DNA from: Plutella xylostella
Lineage: Eukaryota > Arthropoda > Insecta > Lepidoptera > Plutellidae
Assembly: GCF_932276165.1 (NCBI RefSeq)
Contig: NC_063988.1
Location: forward strand, 5,456,001-5,520,000
DNA: 64,000 bases
Reading direction: 5' to 3'
Numbering within the stretch: the first letter of the stretch is position 1; every line of letters begins with the position of its first letter. Shown piece by piece: positions 23,470 to 36,900 of the stretch. The notes beneath the pieces were generated by a model, which was given only the letters and a program-made list of their open reading frames with translations, did no database searches and was not told where the DNA came from. A program made the translations under genes and the position numbers.

Positions 23470-25359
23470 AGCACTTAACTTTCCCATTTACATTACAAAA
23501 AAAGATACATAATATGTTAAAGTGAGTGTATGTAGCAGTAATAGAGGTACATAACTGTCCCCTGTAGTAAAGTTACTTATTGTAATTGTGACTTGCAGTG
23601 TTTCTCAGAATACATTAACTACCGATTAGATTTAGATAATCTCACCACGAGATAGTTAAACGTGTATGTCATACCTTTGTCTCAACTTATAAATAAACAT
23701 GTTTTTAAACTGTAATTTAAATACCCACGTACTTATTCATTCATAGTATAAGTAATTTTCTCACCAAAACATATTTTTAAGATGGAATTATAAATTAGTT
23801 AGATTAATTTAAAAGGTGGCTTTTCTGCGAACGAACCTTTAACTATTAGCAATCGACAAGTACAGTCAGTATCTAGCTGACTCGGGCGATTCTATCCCTT
23901 ATTGCGTGGCAAGTAGGTGCCAAACTATCGCAGTATGGAAGGTAAGTATAGAGGTTCAGTGCGGAGGTTACGGGTGGTATCGCGAGATATTGCAAAAGGA
24001 TAAAAAGTGAAATAAAGCAAGTTGTATGGCGGGCCCAAGTTGCAGAAATCAGCGTCGTGTGGGCGGGACCGGTCTAGACGAGCCTGAACTTTAGGCGCAG
24101 CAAAAATGAATAAAAACTCGTGTCAGGGACCCTTATAGCTACACTACACGGCCCTAGCGACTACGCCGTAAATGAAATAAACTATTGAACAAGTTTATCT
24201 CTATGTAATACGCAGACTCTTAGTACGAAAGCTACTTTACTGCCGTGTTTTAATTATAGATAAATGATTCAGAAGTTACCCTCATTTCCTTACTGTTTGT
24301 GTAAACATTTAACCGCCATAATAATGATTCATTCAACAACAATCGATTTTGATTATACAAACAATAGCCGGAGGGCTCCGCGGTGGAAAGGTTCTGAGTT
24401 TCTGAGAATTGATACGAAAGAATATTCACAGTATTATATTAAAATACTAGAATTATGGTGGGGAAGCCTATGGGTTAAGCTATTAGATGGGTAAGTTAGT
24501 TTATCAACCTTACTTATCACTTGTATATGTATTTTAAAGCAGCCTGTATTGTGTACTTACAAGTAAGTGAATGTAAGTACTGTCGCATTGAAACTAAGAC
24601 AAATATTTCCATAAGTTCCATTTAAAAAGATTTTATACATGTAGGCATAGCCTAGGTACTTAAGTAAGTACATGACGATGGAAAAATATCGTTTACATTT
24701 ATTATATTTTATCGCCAGTGCGCCGACTGCGCCGGGCTAGACATTTCATACGTTCTCTCAATTTTAGATTCCAAACGGCCTCTGTAACAGAAGTGTATCA
24801 AATAAAACTGATTTATTAGGACATTAAATAGCGAGCTGCAGCGTTATCTGTTAATTATGCTTTAAGTATCAATTAATTTCGTTAATAAAATACTTGCACG
24901 CGTTATGATTTTTCTTGATTAAATAAACCAAACTTTTGAATGTAAAAAAACGAGTTATCCGTTTATGCATTTACAGTAGACGGGCTCGTGAACAATGAGT
25001 TTCCCGCTCGCTTTCCGTTTCCGGGCAGTCTCAGTTCATTGCGCCGCTCCCGGGAGAAAAACCTCTAATTTACCTTCACTGGACGCAATTGGAAGTAAAC
25101 ACAAGAGGGCGTCGCGCCGGATTAGATTAGTGCAGATAAGATTAGCACCGGCGGAGTCGCCAGCCGCGGCCGCCGCCCGCTAATTGAAACTACCCTCGTC
25201 TGCAGCACCACACTCTACACCATTAAACCCACTAGTCTACCTACCTACTTGTGTTTTCAGGAAACGCAGCGTTAAAATAAATTGCAAATTTACGGTTAAA
25301 AACGTCAGACGTTTTGAAGATCTATCACCGCTTTACAGGAACTACCTAGCTAAAACTTC
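23470..25359. other. Noncoding stretch with a candidate regulatory patch
   Basis: No gene recognised. A splice-donor-like GAAG/GTAAGTATAG lies at 23942. Positions 24990-25185 are GC-rich, and 25119-25144 packs GGATTA, GATTAG and AGATAAG words (K50-homeodomain-type and GATA-type sites). An acceptor-like TTGTGTTTTCAG ends at about 25260. Confidence 0.4.
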
Positions 25360-25499
25360 ATGAATATTTATCGCAGCGAGCCGCGCACCCCGGGCCGTAG
25401 TTCCGCGGGCCGGACTCGGGCAGGGCTGCACCCTAATGCAATGATTCATATTCGGTTTGCGGGCGAGTTGAACGTCTTCCATTATTGTCATTCATCGGA

Positions 25500-25828
25500 G
25501 GAAGTGGGCGGCTCGGGGCGTCGCGCGGGCGGCCGCCCCCCGCGCCCGCCGCAGTCGCCGCTCGACAGTCTCGCTCGCAGCACGGGACAGACGCCATGCA
25601 CGCCGCCTCCGTCTGACGTACTCCTCGCGACCGTGTGTGTAGTGCTATCGTGAGCCAGCAGCGACGCGAGTGCATTCCGCGCAGTGCCACGTGCCCCGGA
25701 GCAGCAGCCCAGTGCCCCAGTGCCCCAACGCCCGTGCCCCCAGCGCTATAGCGCCGGCTCTCCGCTCTCTCGGATCAGCTGACCGGCTCGTCGCCGGCAC
25801 CGGCTGGCCGTCCGCTAGCCAGCGCGCG
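25500..25828 (+). promoter_or_regulatory. CpG-rich promoter island with candidate noncoding first exon
   Basis: The interval is strikingly GC- and CpG-rich against the AT-rich background. It ends in a strong splice donor, GCGCG/GTGAGT, with the GT at 25829-25830. From about 25,600 the sequence is rich in GTGCC/CAGTGCC/CCCAGTGCC words, and its open frames give only low-complexity peptides. This is the look of a 5' UTR first exon of an insect gene with a long first intron. No TATA box is evident, and the transcription start cannot be fixed from sequence. An alternative is an unmethylated CpG-rich regulatory element with a chance donor. Confidence 0.35.
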
Positions 25829-28800
25829 GTGAGTGCTGACTTCCACTTGCACAGTGCTCTGACCTGACATACCACCCTCGCTCGCATTTCTATTTCGAGC
25901 CGCTCGCGAATCTCCGTCCTCGATGGATCGCATGCACACGTCGCGCTGATTACCAGTACTCGGCTGCCAACGACCGATGATTTTGCGAAGGAATTGCGTC
26001 GTTGATTTTAAAATGACATTCAGGCACCCGACTCTGGCCAGTGTTGATAAACAGTGTCGGTTTACGGAGGCGATGGCACCGCGAGCCGGTTTACTTTGCC
26101 GGTCGATGAAAAATTGTGGTTTGTTTTGAATAAAAAAATTACTCGATAGAGGCATGGAAATGTAAACGGACATAAAATGAATAGCAAATTTCAAGTGTAC
26201 AAAACTTTATTTTGTAGTTTATGTGGAACGTTGTGGGTAGAGGTGCAGGGGGTGCACGGCCCAGGGCCGGCGGCCGGCGTGGGGCGCCGTCAGCTGACTC
26301 CCGCCTGTCACTCATGCATCATGCATGCGGCGGGGACTGTTGCGTAAAGTAATGCTAACTTCTGCACCGCTCCCACCTCCCGCCTACAGTACGCCATACC
26401 TAGATAACTGCCAATAGTAGCTACCTAACAACCATCAACCTGTTCAACCCAGGAAATTCAACGCATGATTTATTGACACTTTCAGTTTAGCCAGACGTAC
26501 TTACCTAAATATGAAACCTAAAATTGATCGTGGACAAATATTCATTTACATAAAAACTAGAGAATGCGAACAGAATCTGTTATCTTTTATCAACCTGCTC
26601 TTGGCAAGGACATACTGATAAACGATAAGCATTCTGCTTAGGTACCTACCTGCTGATCGACATTGCAGAAACAAAAAATATATTTACAAAAAAGACAGAG
26701 CTACAAACTTAATAAGTACTTACTTCATACTCGATAACTGTGTAAGTAAATGTCTAACATGACTTTTTTTATACACATATAATTTGTCATTGACGCTAAT
26801 GACTTTTAATTTATGAGTTTTATGACTTTCAACGGCGAGCATACGATGATTTTTATTGTATCACCTAGGTATAGCCCTAGAGCTAGCTGTATGTTATGCT
26901 GTTTTTGGAAAAAATTACACGATCTTATTTTAAGTTTATTTAGTTCATAATTATATGAACCTACGCAGCACATCACACAATACCGTCTTTGTGCATCATT
27001 AATCTTCTCCGATATCAAAAGTATAATGAGTTCATTGCAACTTTTATTGCTGATTCATTCCCGTCTCATACCGTTAATAAAATTAATATGCTATAGCTAC
27101 GTAGCTATTCCGTTTCATATGGAATTGATAGGGTTCCTAATGATGACTAGAGTTTATTTGTTATAATCATATTAGCTAATTTCACAAAGAAGATAGTAAA
27201 AATATTGATAAAATATACATATTTGAACCAAAGTTTATAAATGTTATAATTATAATAAACATGTTTGTTGATCGGTATGTTGCTATTGAGCATTTTGTGG
27301 TCAGTAATATTCCTAGAAAAATGAATAAAATTATCATTAGATTGTCTTTTTATTGAAAAATTGCCGTTTTCATAGATTCTCAAATGCAAGCATGAGATTG
27401 TGTTTTAGGAGACTCCTATCATTATTTATTAGCGTCTCCATTTCACCAACAACAAGCCCGGTTGAACGGCAACATATAAAAGAAACAAAACACCGTTAGA
27501 CACACTAATGGATAATTCCATTGTAAGCAAGTTATTTGACAGAGAAGAATGCGTTGAACGCATTAGGGCAAATTGTGGACTCCCGTATCTACGTACAAAA
27601 GACTATTGACATGTCTCCGATAAGGCATTTCAAGAGTTTACACTAATGTGATGTGTTGTATCTGGTTAGTGCACACATTACCGAGTCATTATCGGTTAGG
27701 GCATTATTTACGAGATAAGCGAATAAACACAGCGTTTCTGTGGGTGTTGTCATCGCGCCGCGGCTGACAACGCATCTATCATTTGCATTTGTCACCAGTA
27801 ATTTAGTAATGTACGCCGGCTGTGGGTTTTAGAGCTTGTGTGTACGTACACAAAACTGCGTTGTGACGTCGCATCGCAAAATTCTGCGACTGTTTTCACA
27901 GTTTTCTGGGCAAATGCTTGATTACTGTCGCAGGTTTTTCATAAAATAGACCACAAAATATTTACACAGTTGATTGATGAAAAGGGAAACAACGCTTTCT
28001 AAATAACGTGTACCAAGGGTGTTTTGTATCGTATATATATATGTACCTCTACTGTTAAATGTGATGGTTACGTATGCTCATTATTAAATAATCATGAATA
28101 AGCGTGCAAAGAGGAGGTATAGCAGATTTATGACATAAATCAAGTTTGTGACGGTTTGTTAATTAACTTAATTACAGTACTGACTTACAGATAATTAATT
28201 TTCATAATTGTTCACAAAAAGAAAATAATAACTACTTTCAAAGGTTATTTAAATGGTTTCATGTGTTCGGGAACATTTTCACAAAATGTAAAGCCAATAA
28301 CTGTCGCAACTAAGCGAAGAAGAGACAAGCGACAAGACTAATGTAGTCGTTGATCGCGGACCGCGGCGTTAACTACAGACTTGGCATTCCGTGCTACAGC
28401 CCTAAGAAAACATCTTCAGTGCAGTTCTGCCTTTTGCTTATTTTTGTTTTTTGTGTTGGTGGATTTTAAATTAAATCTTTCGCTGAATCAGTTCATGAAT
28501 CCTTCGCATGTCTGTCGAAGTATTCTACTCTTCGTTGTTGCAATTTTCAATGAGCGTACTCACAATTGCAACGTGTTATCGCTATGGGTTCACGCGTACG
28601 TCGACGACGAGACGGGCGGCGAGGCGCGTTCGTTCACTTCGCGTAAGCTATATTTAGTGGGAAGCAAAGTCGGCGAGCGGACGGAATGCAGTCGGCCGGG
28701 CGCCTGACCTACCACAAGTCCGCTACTGCGTTGTCACAGTTTCGGCCGCAGCCTCAGGCACCAGGATGTGCATGTGCAGGCACGCGTCTCCACCGACATG

Positions 28801-31800
28801 CCATCACGACGCGAGCTTGCGGTCCATCTACCACTTTACGACGAAAGCCGTTATCCTAACATACGTGTTTCCTTAGTTTCCTTTGCGTTGTTTACGCTTT
28901 CTAATGCACTCGCCTTTTAAGGTTTAAAGTTTCGATGGTTGCATGGATAAAACCTAATATGTTGATAGATAAATAAAGACATATTTTTGTAACAGGATGA
29001 GGGAACTGTTTGTATTACCTCTTCATCCTTCGCCCACTATTAAAGGGGACGTTCCTTTTATTATACTCAACAACAACTTGTGAAAATATCGCAGCAAATA
29101 AAAGTACACTTAATAAAATAACAAGTGCGCAATGAATCAGAAAAACCCGGCCCACGCTCCCCCTCGCTCGGGAACTTCAATACGCATCACCTACTCGACT
29201 ATAACTTGCTACATATTCTATACGGACCAATATGTTACTATTTGTACTTACATTTTAATAAAATAAGGTCTGGAATTGTGAAAATTCGTTATAGATTTTT
29301 CTATAGACGATGTTTAAGATTTTGATGTAATAAGTATGTCATAGCGACATTCCGTTAGGTGGTAACGTTGTTATACACATAAAAATGTACTTACTGCACA
29401 TTTTATCTCCTGTACAGTGCTCCAAAATTGATAATGCGCATAGAAATCTTTGACAGATCGGTTGTTTTCAATTATGCGACACATGATATTGACTCCTATA
29501 TTTTTCGAACAAGGTGCAAAATGCAAGTGTTTTTTTTAAGGCTCTTACGATTTAATGATTCGAGAGTGAAGATCTGCATGTGCATTATAAATTTTGGACA
29601 AGTGTACCTATATGTATAAATATAATAACAATACTCAGCTGAATGTGGAAAGTGAATTTCAATAAATGCGTAAAATGGTATAACATTTTCATCTAGAAAT
29701 TTTCTTCAAGGATAATTTTATTGTAAAAAGAAATATTGAATCCATAGAATGATGAATTTACGATCTCTCCTGTAAGACGTGCAAATAAATATTGTACTTA
29801 CAAACATTCATTTTCTTTCGCTCGAGTATTATAATAGTTTCTGTGTATTTTTTTAAGCATTTATAAATTTAATAACTTTAGTATATTGTTTGAAAGCTTC
29901 TGGATTTTATGTGGCTGTTTTTTCTGTCCTGAGTATACCGTATGTATATTTGTGTATATCAACACCAGACTGTTACGTACAGTGAAACAATAGAATCTAC
30001 GTAAATCAGACGTCAGACTAAATGTACAGACGTACACTTACACGTCTTAAAAAAAGGCACACCATTCAAGGGGATACCTACTATATGTATAAAAGTAAAA
30101 CAAATATAAAAATTTGGCCATAAAGTTCATAATTTCGATATTTGTGACAAACTAATATTTATTTATCACGTGTGCACGATTTAATCGTTTCACCTGAATA
30201 CGGCCCTGAAATGCAATTGTATAGAATAGCAATATGAGTATTCGATCGTTGCATTGTTATTTATCAACGAATTATAATTCATGCATGATACATACAATCA
30301 CTATAGTGACTAAGTTCAGTACCTACTTGAAAATGGAAATGAGCGGAAAGTTTTACAGATAAATGGTGTTTCTACTGAAGTTAGATCATCGTGTGAACAA
30401 GGCCGGGCCCTGGCCTACTTGCTCCCTGCCGCCACAACACACAACACACACATACTGTATGTTTCTGCTTATTTGCATTTTTATAAATAGGCTGAGTACC
30501 TATTTACTCGGTTAAGCTATATAAAATCAGAAAACACCGACAGACAGGGAATCATTAATTAAGTATTATTCCAAAATTTAATAGTTTAATTGACAAATTA
30601 CAATGAAATAAGTTTTATAATGCAATTGTTTTCAATTCACTTGGTTTAGGTAAAATTCACTCCAAAACTGTACTATTCGTATCTTAAATTAGCATGTGCT
30701 ATCTTAAATGATAGCGGTCAGATTAGCATACACTTACCCATTACTCGTAAAAGAATATACATACACACCTGAATGTTAGTTGGATATAAAACTTATACTT
30801 TTATAGCTTCTAGTAAATCTAAATTGTGTCTAGTTAGCAATTTGGAAAGGCGCCGCAAGATCACTTTACGATCACTAAAGAGAATTCCAGTGTAGGTAGG
30901 TACCAACCTCCATCGCTAGATGCTACTAACTGCTGGTACTTAGTCCTACTACTGCATTCAAAGATGTTACAAGTTAATCTATGAATTACCCGCAGTCACG
31001 GAAGTCTTCCCACCGACCGGTAACCGGAATAGAATGAACTCCTACAAATTAATGGCTCCGCATTTGTGAACACGGGAAACCATTTATTTTAACCGCTGTA
31101 ATTGCAAATTTAGGTAAAACTAGAAAATGCATTCGCAAAGACTGATACTCACAAGTCGATTTCAAAAATAAACTCGTTTCGTCTTTCCAAGAAGTCGAAA
31201 CTGGCTAACTAGGTATTCTAAGTTCGTAAAACTGTGAAGCAACTCTAGGCTACAGGAAAAGCGCTAAAAGTCGTCGAAAGCTCAAATTCAGTTTCCGACG
31301 TCCTCGAACATACATACTTGGTACCTGCAAATATTTATTTAATCGGAAAACTATTTTTTTCATCCGTATCTGATGTAGTTTGTGCACAACGCGGCCCTCG
31401 TCACAGCACGGATGTCCTACTGATAATACAAACGTCTCCACAACCTTATCTTTACACATGAATCACATAAAATACACCCTTATTGGAAGGAGAAACGGCC
31501 CATGATAAGAGGAACGAAAATGGACATGTCACTAGTGTCACTTGTGACAGGGGCTTCTGTCAAACTTCATGTGTTTTTGTTTTCTCTACTCAATGTACCT
31601 ATGTTGTGGGAATAATTTAACAGTAAAGTACTTAATTAATGTAAATTATACAAAACAAGCAAAGAAAATCGAGGTCTACGTGGATTTAACACAAGCTGTG
31701 ATGCGGAAAAATATAATTAAAAAATGTTTTAATAATAGTGGATAATTAAAAAACATTGTACAACATACTGACAAGCACAACGATAATTTCTGATTGGACC

Positions 31801-32719
31801 TTTAACTTCATACTTAAAAATATCTTCGATAATAATGATTTAGAAATATCTCTTCGTAGCAGTAATCCTTGGGAAAGTTCCTAACAATTTTCATTTAAAA
31901 AGAAACTTTACCGATTCCGGACGGGATTCCATGGGGTTGACTTGAATTTCTGCGAACCACTCCTATTCTTTTAGGGGATTATTTTATTTAATCTTTAGAG
32001 ATGCGCCTTTAATTAATCCTCAAATGAAATCATTTCTGTGTAGCGTGTACAGTCAGCAAAAGACATAAGTAGGTATTGGTAGCTTTTCTGAAAGCAGAAA
32101 ATATAATTTTAACTCATCATGCTTAATATTTGCTAGCTATAAACAACATTTACGCAAACACTCAGAGACGAAATTTCATTAAAGAAATTATGGTTTTGAT
32201 AGCTCTAGACTTAGAATTTCTGCCTTCAGAATCGACATCCCGGTGATAAGTAGATCATTAATTTGTACCTATGTATGTATCGATTGAATATTCTGGAACT
32301 GACGATCCTAAGGACCACACAGTTTACACTTTTACTGGCTGTACTTAAAATTGTCTAGAAATCTGTATTTCAGTAGCTCATTAAATGACCGAGTGGCTAC
32401 ATGACACGCTCCGGACTGCCACGACGGCGGCGGAGGGTATTAAGGCGGGAGGTCGGTTAATGGCCCACTCCGCACGAAGTCGTCAATAATTGGGGCCATT
32501 ACCGCCACACAGCAGGTACCGAAGCCCTGTCAAATTATTTAGAAGCCCCACGCGCCCCAACTTTTAAGTCACCTAGAATTTTCAGCCAAGTTTCCGCCCC
32601 ACCGGCCGCCGCCGTCTCCTGTTAACACTTTTAAAGATTTAAACACACTTCTTCGGCAACATTTATTGCAAATGGCTTTCAAAGTATTTCGCGCTCCCCG
32701 TGCAGCGACGGCGCAGACA
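25829..32719. other. Noncoding stretch, possibly intronic
   Basis: No coding region is recognised. A second GC-rich patch lies at about 28,560-28,850; the 108-codon frame across 28381-28707 starts with TTG and has no recognisable domain. Positions 31,500-31,580 contain a palindrome-rich TGTCAC/GTGACA cluster. Positions 32,385-32,700 are more balanced in composition and contain TCAATAATTGGGGCCATTA, like an insect conserved regulatory block. Confidence 0.4.
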
Positions 32720-32752
32720 TCCTAACTAATATTATAAATGCGAAAGTAACTG

Positions 32753-32787
<35 letters not shown>

Positions 32788-32938
32788 TACTCTTTCACGC
32801 CAAAACTACTGAACGGATTTGAATGAAATTTGGTATACATACGATGTAGACCCTGGGAAAGAACATAGGCTACTTTTTATCCCGGAATTCCCACGGGAAA
32901 ACTTTTTAAGGCGAAGCGAAGCGCGCGGGAACAGCTAG
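32720..32938 (+). mobile_element. Nonautonomous Helitron-type element, full length
   Basis: 219 bp, beginning TCCTAACTAATATTATAAAT, ending AACAGCTAG, flanked by A and T without duplication. The TCTG tract lies at about 32756-32786, and a GC-rich imperfect stem precedes the CTAG end. This is the cleanest copy in the window and the best reference for the family. Confidence 0.85.
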
Positions 32939-33340
32939 TTTGTGATAAAACTTGTCGACATTAATCGACTTCTGATTCCAATAAATCGTTCGGAATCGGA
33001 GAAAGACTACGGACATTCATTAATAGTTGGAAATGACTCGTAAACTGAGAGGAATTATTCTTGTCATTAGTTAGATATACAGAGGCCATTAATGCTTCAT
33101 GTTATATTATAACGATATATGTGTGTGTTTTTTGTAACTTTAGATATATGACTGCGACAAGTATGAGTACAAACACACAACTCTAAATAATATAATACAG
33201 TATAGGTACTACGTACCTACCTTATTGAGTGGGGAAAAATACTTAAGTAGGGCCCTTGAGGAAAATCTGTTTAATTCCTGTGGCTCATTTAACATTTCAT
33301 TCATTATTTAACAAAAACAACACTACATCTAAAGAAATGT

Positions 33341-33717
33341 GATGTCCTCCTAGCCGAATTTCGACCACGGTGGCCAATCTCAATTGAGATCAGCCATCTA
33401 CGCAGGAGTAGATTATACTGCCCAAGTGTGTGCGCAGTACACAGGAGCACTCTCTGTTCCATCACTCTCATAGCCCAATGGGACGGATTGACCGACACGA
33501 CTGGAGAGAGCTAGGCGCAGGACCGACTGCTTTACATGCCCATCCGACAGCATGGATCGTTTCACTGTTTCGGACATCAGGTGATCAGCCTTCTATGTCC
33601 TAACCAAACTTAGAACCACAATTTAGAAACACAAATTGATGGTCCCACCCGGGAATCGAACCTGGGACCTCTGGGTCATGAAGCAAAGCTTCTACCACTA
33701 GACCACAGAGGCAGTTG
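33341..33717 (-). mobile_element. tRNA-derived SINE, full length with target duplication
   Basis: On the minus strand the element starts with a tRNA-like head (about 33713 down to 33641). This contains the pol III A box TGGTCTAGTGG (33695-33705) and the B box GGTTCGATTCC (33652-33662), 32 bp apart. The head resembles a tRNA but the cloverleaf is imperfect, so it is not called as a working tRNA gene. About 300 bp of unrelated body follows. A perfect 10-bp target duplication, AAAGAAATGT, flanks it (33331-33340 and 33718-33727), showing LINE-mediated insertion. No poly-A tail is seen; the 3' end reads GGAGGACATC. Confidence 0.8.
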
Positions 33718-33870
33718 AAAGAAATGTAAAACTAACTAAAAAAGCGTGTCAAAACTTTAATATTTTAAATTTACAAAACCATAAAAACTTTGATGTTATA
33801 AATAGATACGCTGATTGATAATTATAACTGCTTGTCTGTCGTTAATTAAATTAATGCTGCTTAAAATTAC

Positions 33871-33931
33871 CTAATTAACTTGTATTTTTCATTTCAGGTA
33901 TGTACCCAACACTTACCAATCAACATAGTCA
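33871..33931 (+). promoter_or_regulatory. Candidate recursive splice site or noncoding microexon
   Basis: CTAAT (33871-33875) is a branch-point-like word. It lies 23 bp before a TGTATTTTTCATTTCAG tract ending at 33897, which is followed directly by the donor sequence GTATGT. A second, stronger donor, GTAAGTACC, begins at 33932, bounding a possible 34-nt exon. An acceptor fused to a donor is the definition of a recursive (zero-length exon) splice site; the second donor would make an RS-exon. The strand agrees with the first-exon candidate ending at 25,828. A chance match is possible. Confidence 0.35.
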
Positions 33932-36900
33932 GTAAGTACCTTTACACCTTAAATTATTCAAGGAATGTCTCTATGGGTTTATGTTTGTTTAAATGCATAA
34001 ATATTAAATAAATGCCGTATTCACAGCTTGCAGATACTATTATACAGGTAGTAGTTGCACGTAAGTGTAACAACTACCTTATTTATTCGGTAGATAGCAC
34101 TCAAGTTTCATCAAACAGCCACTACGGGCTTTTTACAGACTAGCAGCATTTCTAAGCTTTTGTGGATATAGTCATATTTTATAAGAACAATCTAAATACC
34201 ATGTCCTTGTGTGCGTCAGAATTTGTATGACAGTATTATGTATGTATAGTGAGATTAGTGAGCGGTGTGAGGCGAGAGGAAGTCATAGTTAATTTGTTAA
34301 TAGGACAGTGCATAACCTCTTGTGCTCATGTGGGTGCTTGAATAGAGAATGACTCATCTTTTAAATGTTATGCAAGTTATAGTAAATACTGCTGTTAAAA
34401 CGATGCGATATAAACAATTATTTATTGTTATTGTTTCAACAAGTCTCAAGTCTGATTATCTTATCTAGACAACAAAGTATCACTTACCTTAGAATGTAGA
34501 ATACTTATAATGTGTGATGTAACAGTCGCGACCTACGGAAATGTAAATTGAGGAATATTGAAAAACAAGCGAACTACGAGTACATACTTACGTATAATGT
34601 TTTGAAAGTTGTGAACAAATAGTAGCATCGATCATCTCGAGTCGTATTTGTCTCGAGCCCGCATGCTCTGACGCGCTGGAGCCGGGTTCACAAGCGATAC
34701 ATCACGCCATTGCCAGGGGATCACAAACTCGAATGTTTACAAATTCAGTTAATCGATCATCTTCTTACGAAACTTTTCACATTCATTATAGCTATCGTAA
34801 ATGTTAAAAGAAGCACAGAAAAGCACCACCTAATTCTTTAATTCTATTATGCTATTGTTTATAAAGAACTCCATTCAAAAGAGTGAAAATATTTACGTAG
34901 AACATGCCACAACTTCTGAATCCAAGGAAAAATCCGCAAAAAACAAACAAGACTATTGAAAGAAAATTAACAGTAATCTTTTGACGAAAACACGTCGGGT
35001 GTGGGGCGAATTTTACTAGCCCTCTGAGGTTCAATTCTAAAACGCACCTTGTCGACAATATGACACTTTAGGACATACTATTGTATTCCTAGAATATAAG
35101 AATATATTATCGAAATTGAATCCTTTTGCAGCTTAAGTCGATAAGGTTGAATTTCGTGTGGCTGCTTTGATTATGGATACAAAATACGATTAAAACGTTT
35201 ACGAAGATTCCCTTTTAAATGTTTCCAGTCGGACACCCGAGTGGACCTCGGAGTGATTGTGGTTGAGGCTCTCATTTAGTATAATTACCCCCATTCTTTA
35301 CGTAAAGCGCCGATTCGTGTTTCTGATTCATTGGGTTTTTAATAATTCCTATGCCTAAGTGCCAGTTACAAATTAATGGATTTTTTAATACGTATGTAAT
35401 AATCATTATATACAGCTTATGGTTATATTAAACCGATTGCATGTTGGCAAACAAAATATGAAAAATAAATAAATATAGAGATAATTCAGTTATTTAATTG
35501 AATGCACTCAACATTTAATTATTTAATAAATATTTTGTTATTCACTTTGTAGACTTTTTATCCATATTTTTATTTGTAAGCGATAACAGATTAGGTACTT
35601 ACACTTTCTTTCTCTATTCATTCTCAGTCACTGACTTATCTTATCTTATCACTATCACCGTCAGCATCTTCAAGTAAATACATATTTGCAATTGGCGATA
35701 ACTAGGTACCTATATCGTACCGATAATGGCTAAATGTGACTTTGAGCAGTTCTCTACGTATGAAACCGCCAGTGCAAGTATAATCGTCATCACATCACAC
35801 CATAATTATCATTAAGTAAGTGAGTTTATGTTTTATAACTCCTCTCAAAAACTAATATACTAAACGGATCCGACCTACAATAAAAAGTAAATTTAAAGAC
35901 GTAATAATTAAGTACCTACCAAAATCTTCCTACAAATATAGCTTAACCCAGTAACTTCATTCATTACATTTGCTATTTAAATGGAACAAGAGTTTAGCTT
36001 GAATAAGTAATTGTTTCAGTAAACAATAGTAAGAAAACCCGCGTATTATGCGGCACATAAGCTTCAACTGATAAAACTGATTATACAGCGCTCGGTCCTC
36101 CGCTTCCGTACACTTTTCCGGACTATATTGTTACATCATACATATGCATTACGAGTAGATTAACTATTCGCTATTTACGTACCTACTGTGTATCTGACTT
36201 TTAATTAGAAATGTTAAAAGACAAGAAAACACACAATTAATTAAATGAGAATACTAATTAATGCTTAGCCAGAGGGTGTTGGTGTTGTGATTGTAAACAG
36301 TTATGCCAGAAGAAAACCCCGTTATTAACGAGTGTTGAAATATTATTTTTCTTATAAATACGGAGCTGATTTAAATAAAAAAATATATATTGTCATTTTG
36401 TAAGCGCCTGCTATCCTGAAAATTCGACAGGTTAGGAGGTTTTTTTCTCAAATTTTGTAGCGGAGAAAGTAGAGGTGCTCCAAGAATTGCACAGCCAGGC
36501 TTGGGGGGGAGGGGGGGAGGTACCTCCCTTGGGACCCTCCACTGATTAAGAACGCCGTCTATAAATTAAAGCGCCGACAAAATAATTATTGCTGTAAAAG
36601 TGCGGCCTTTTGTCATGTACCTTTAAAGATAAACACAACACACGTTGAGAATGTAAATATCCTTGTTATATTGTGTGTCTGTTCTGCTATTTTTCTATTC
36701 TATACTTCATGTTTTCTACCGAGCATTACAAAGTTAATTCTCGTTTAAACGTATGATAGTCCACCCTGTGATGTTTATTCAGTGTTCTATGAATCAGCTC
36801 GTGCAGTTGGAATCAGAAGAAACGGTCCGTGATCGACTCCAAATACAGAATGCGTTCGAAAGCCGTGTACAGTCGAGTTGACAAGCGAGTGTGTGAGGCA

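Noticed and set aside
28381..28707. 108-codon frame with a hydrophobic N-terminal half resembling a signal peptide
   Set aside because: Starts with TTG; the hydrophobic stretch comes from T-rich sequence and no conserved motif follows.
33641..33713. A standalone tRNA gene
   Set aside because: The tRNA-like stretch is the head of a SINE with its own target duplication, and the cloverleaf is imperfect.
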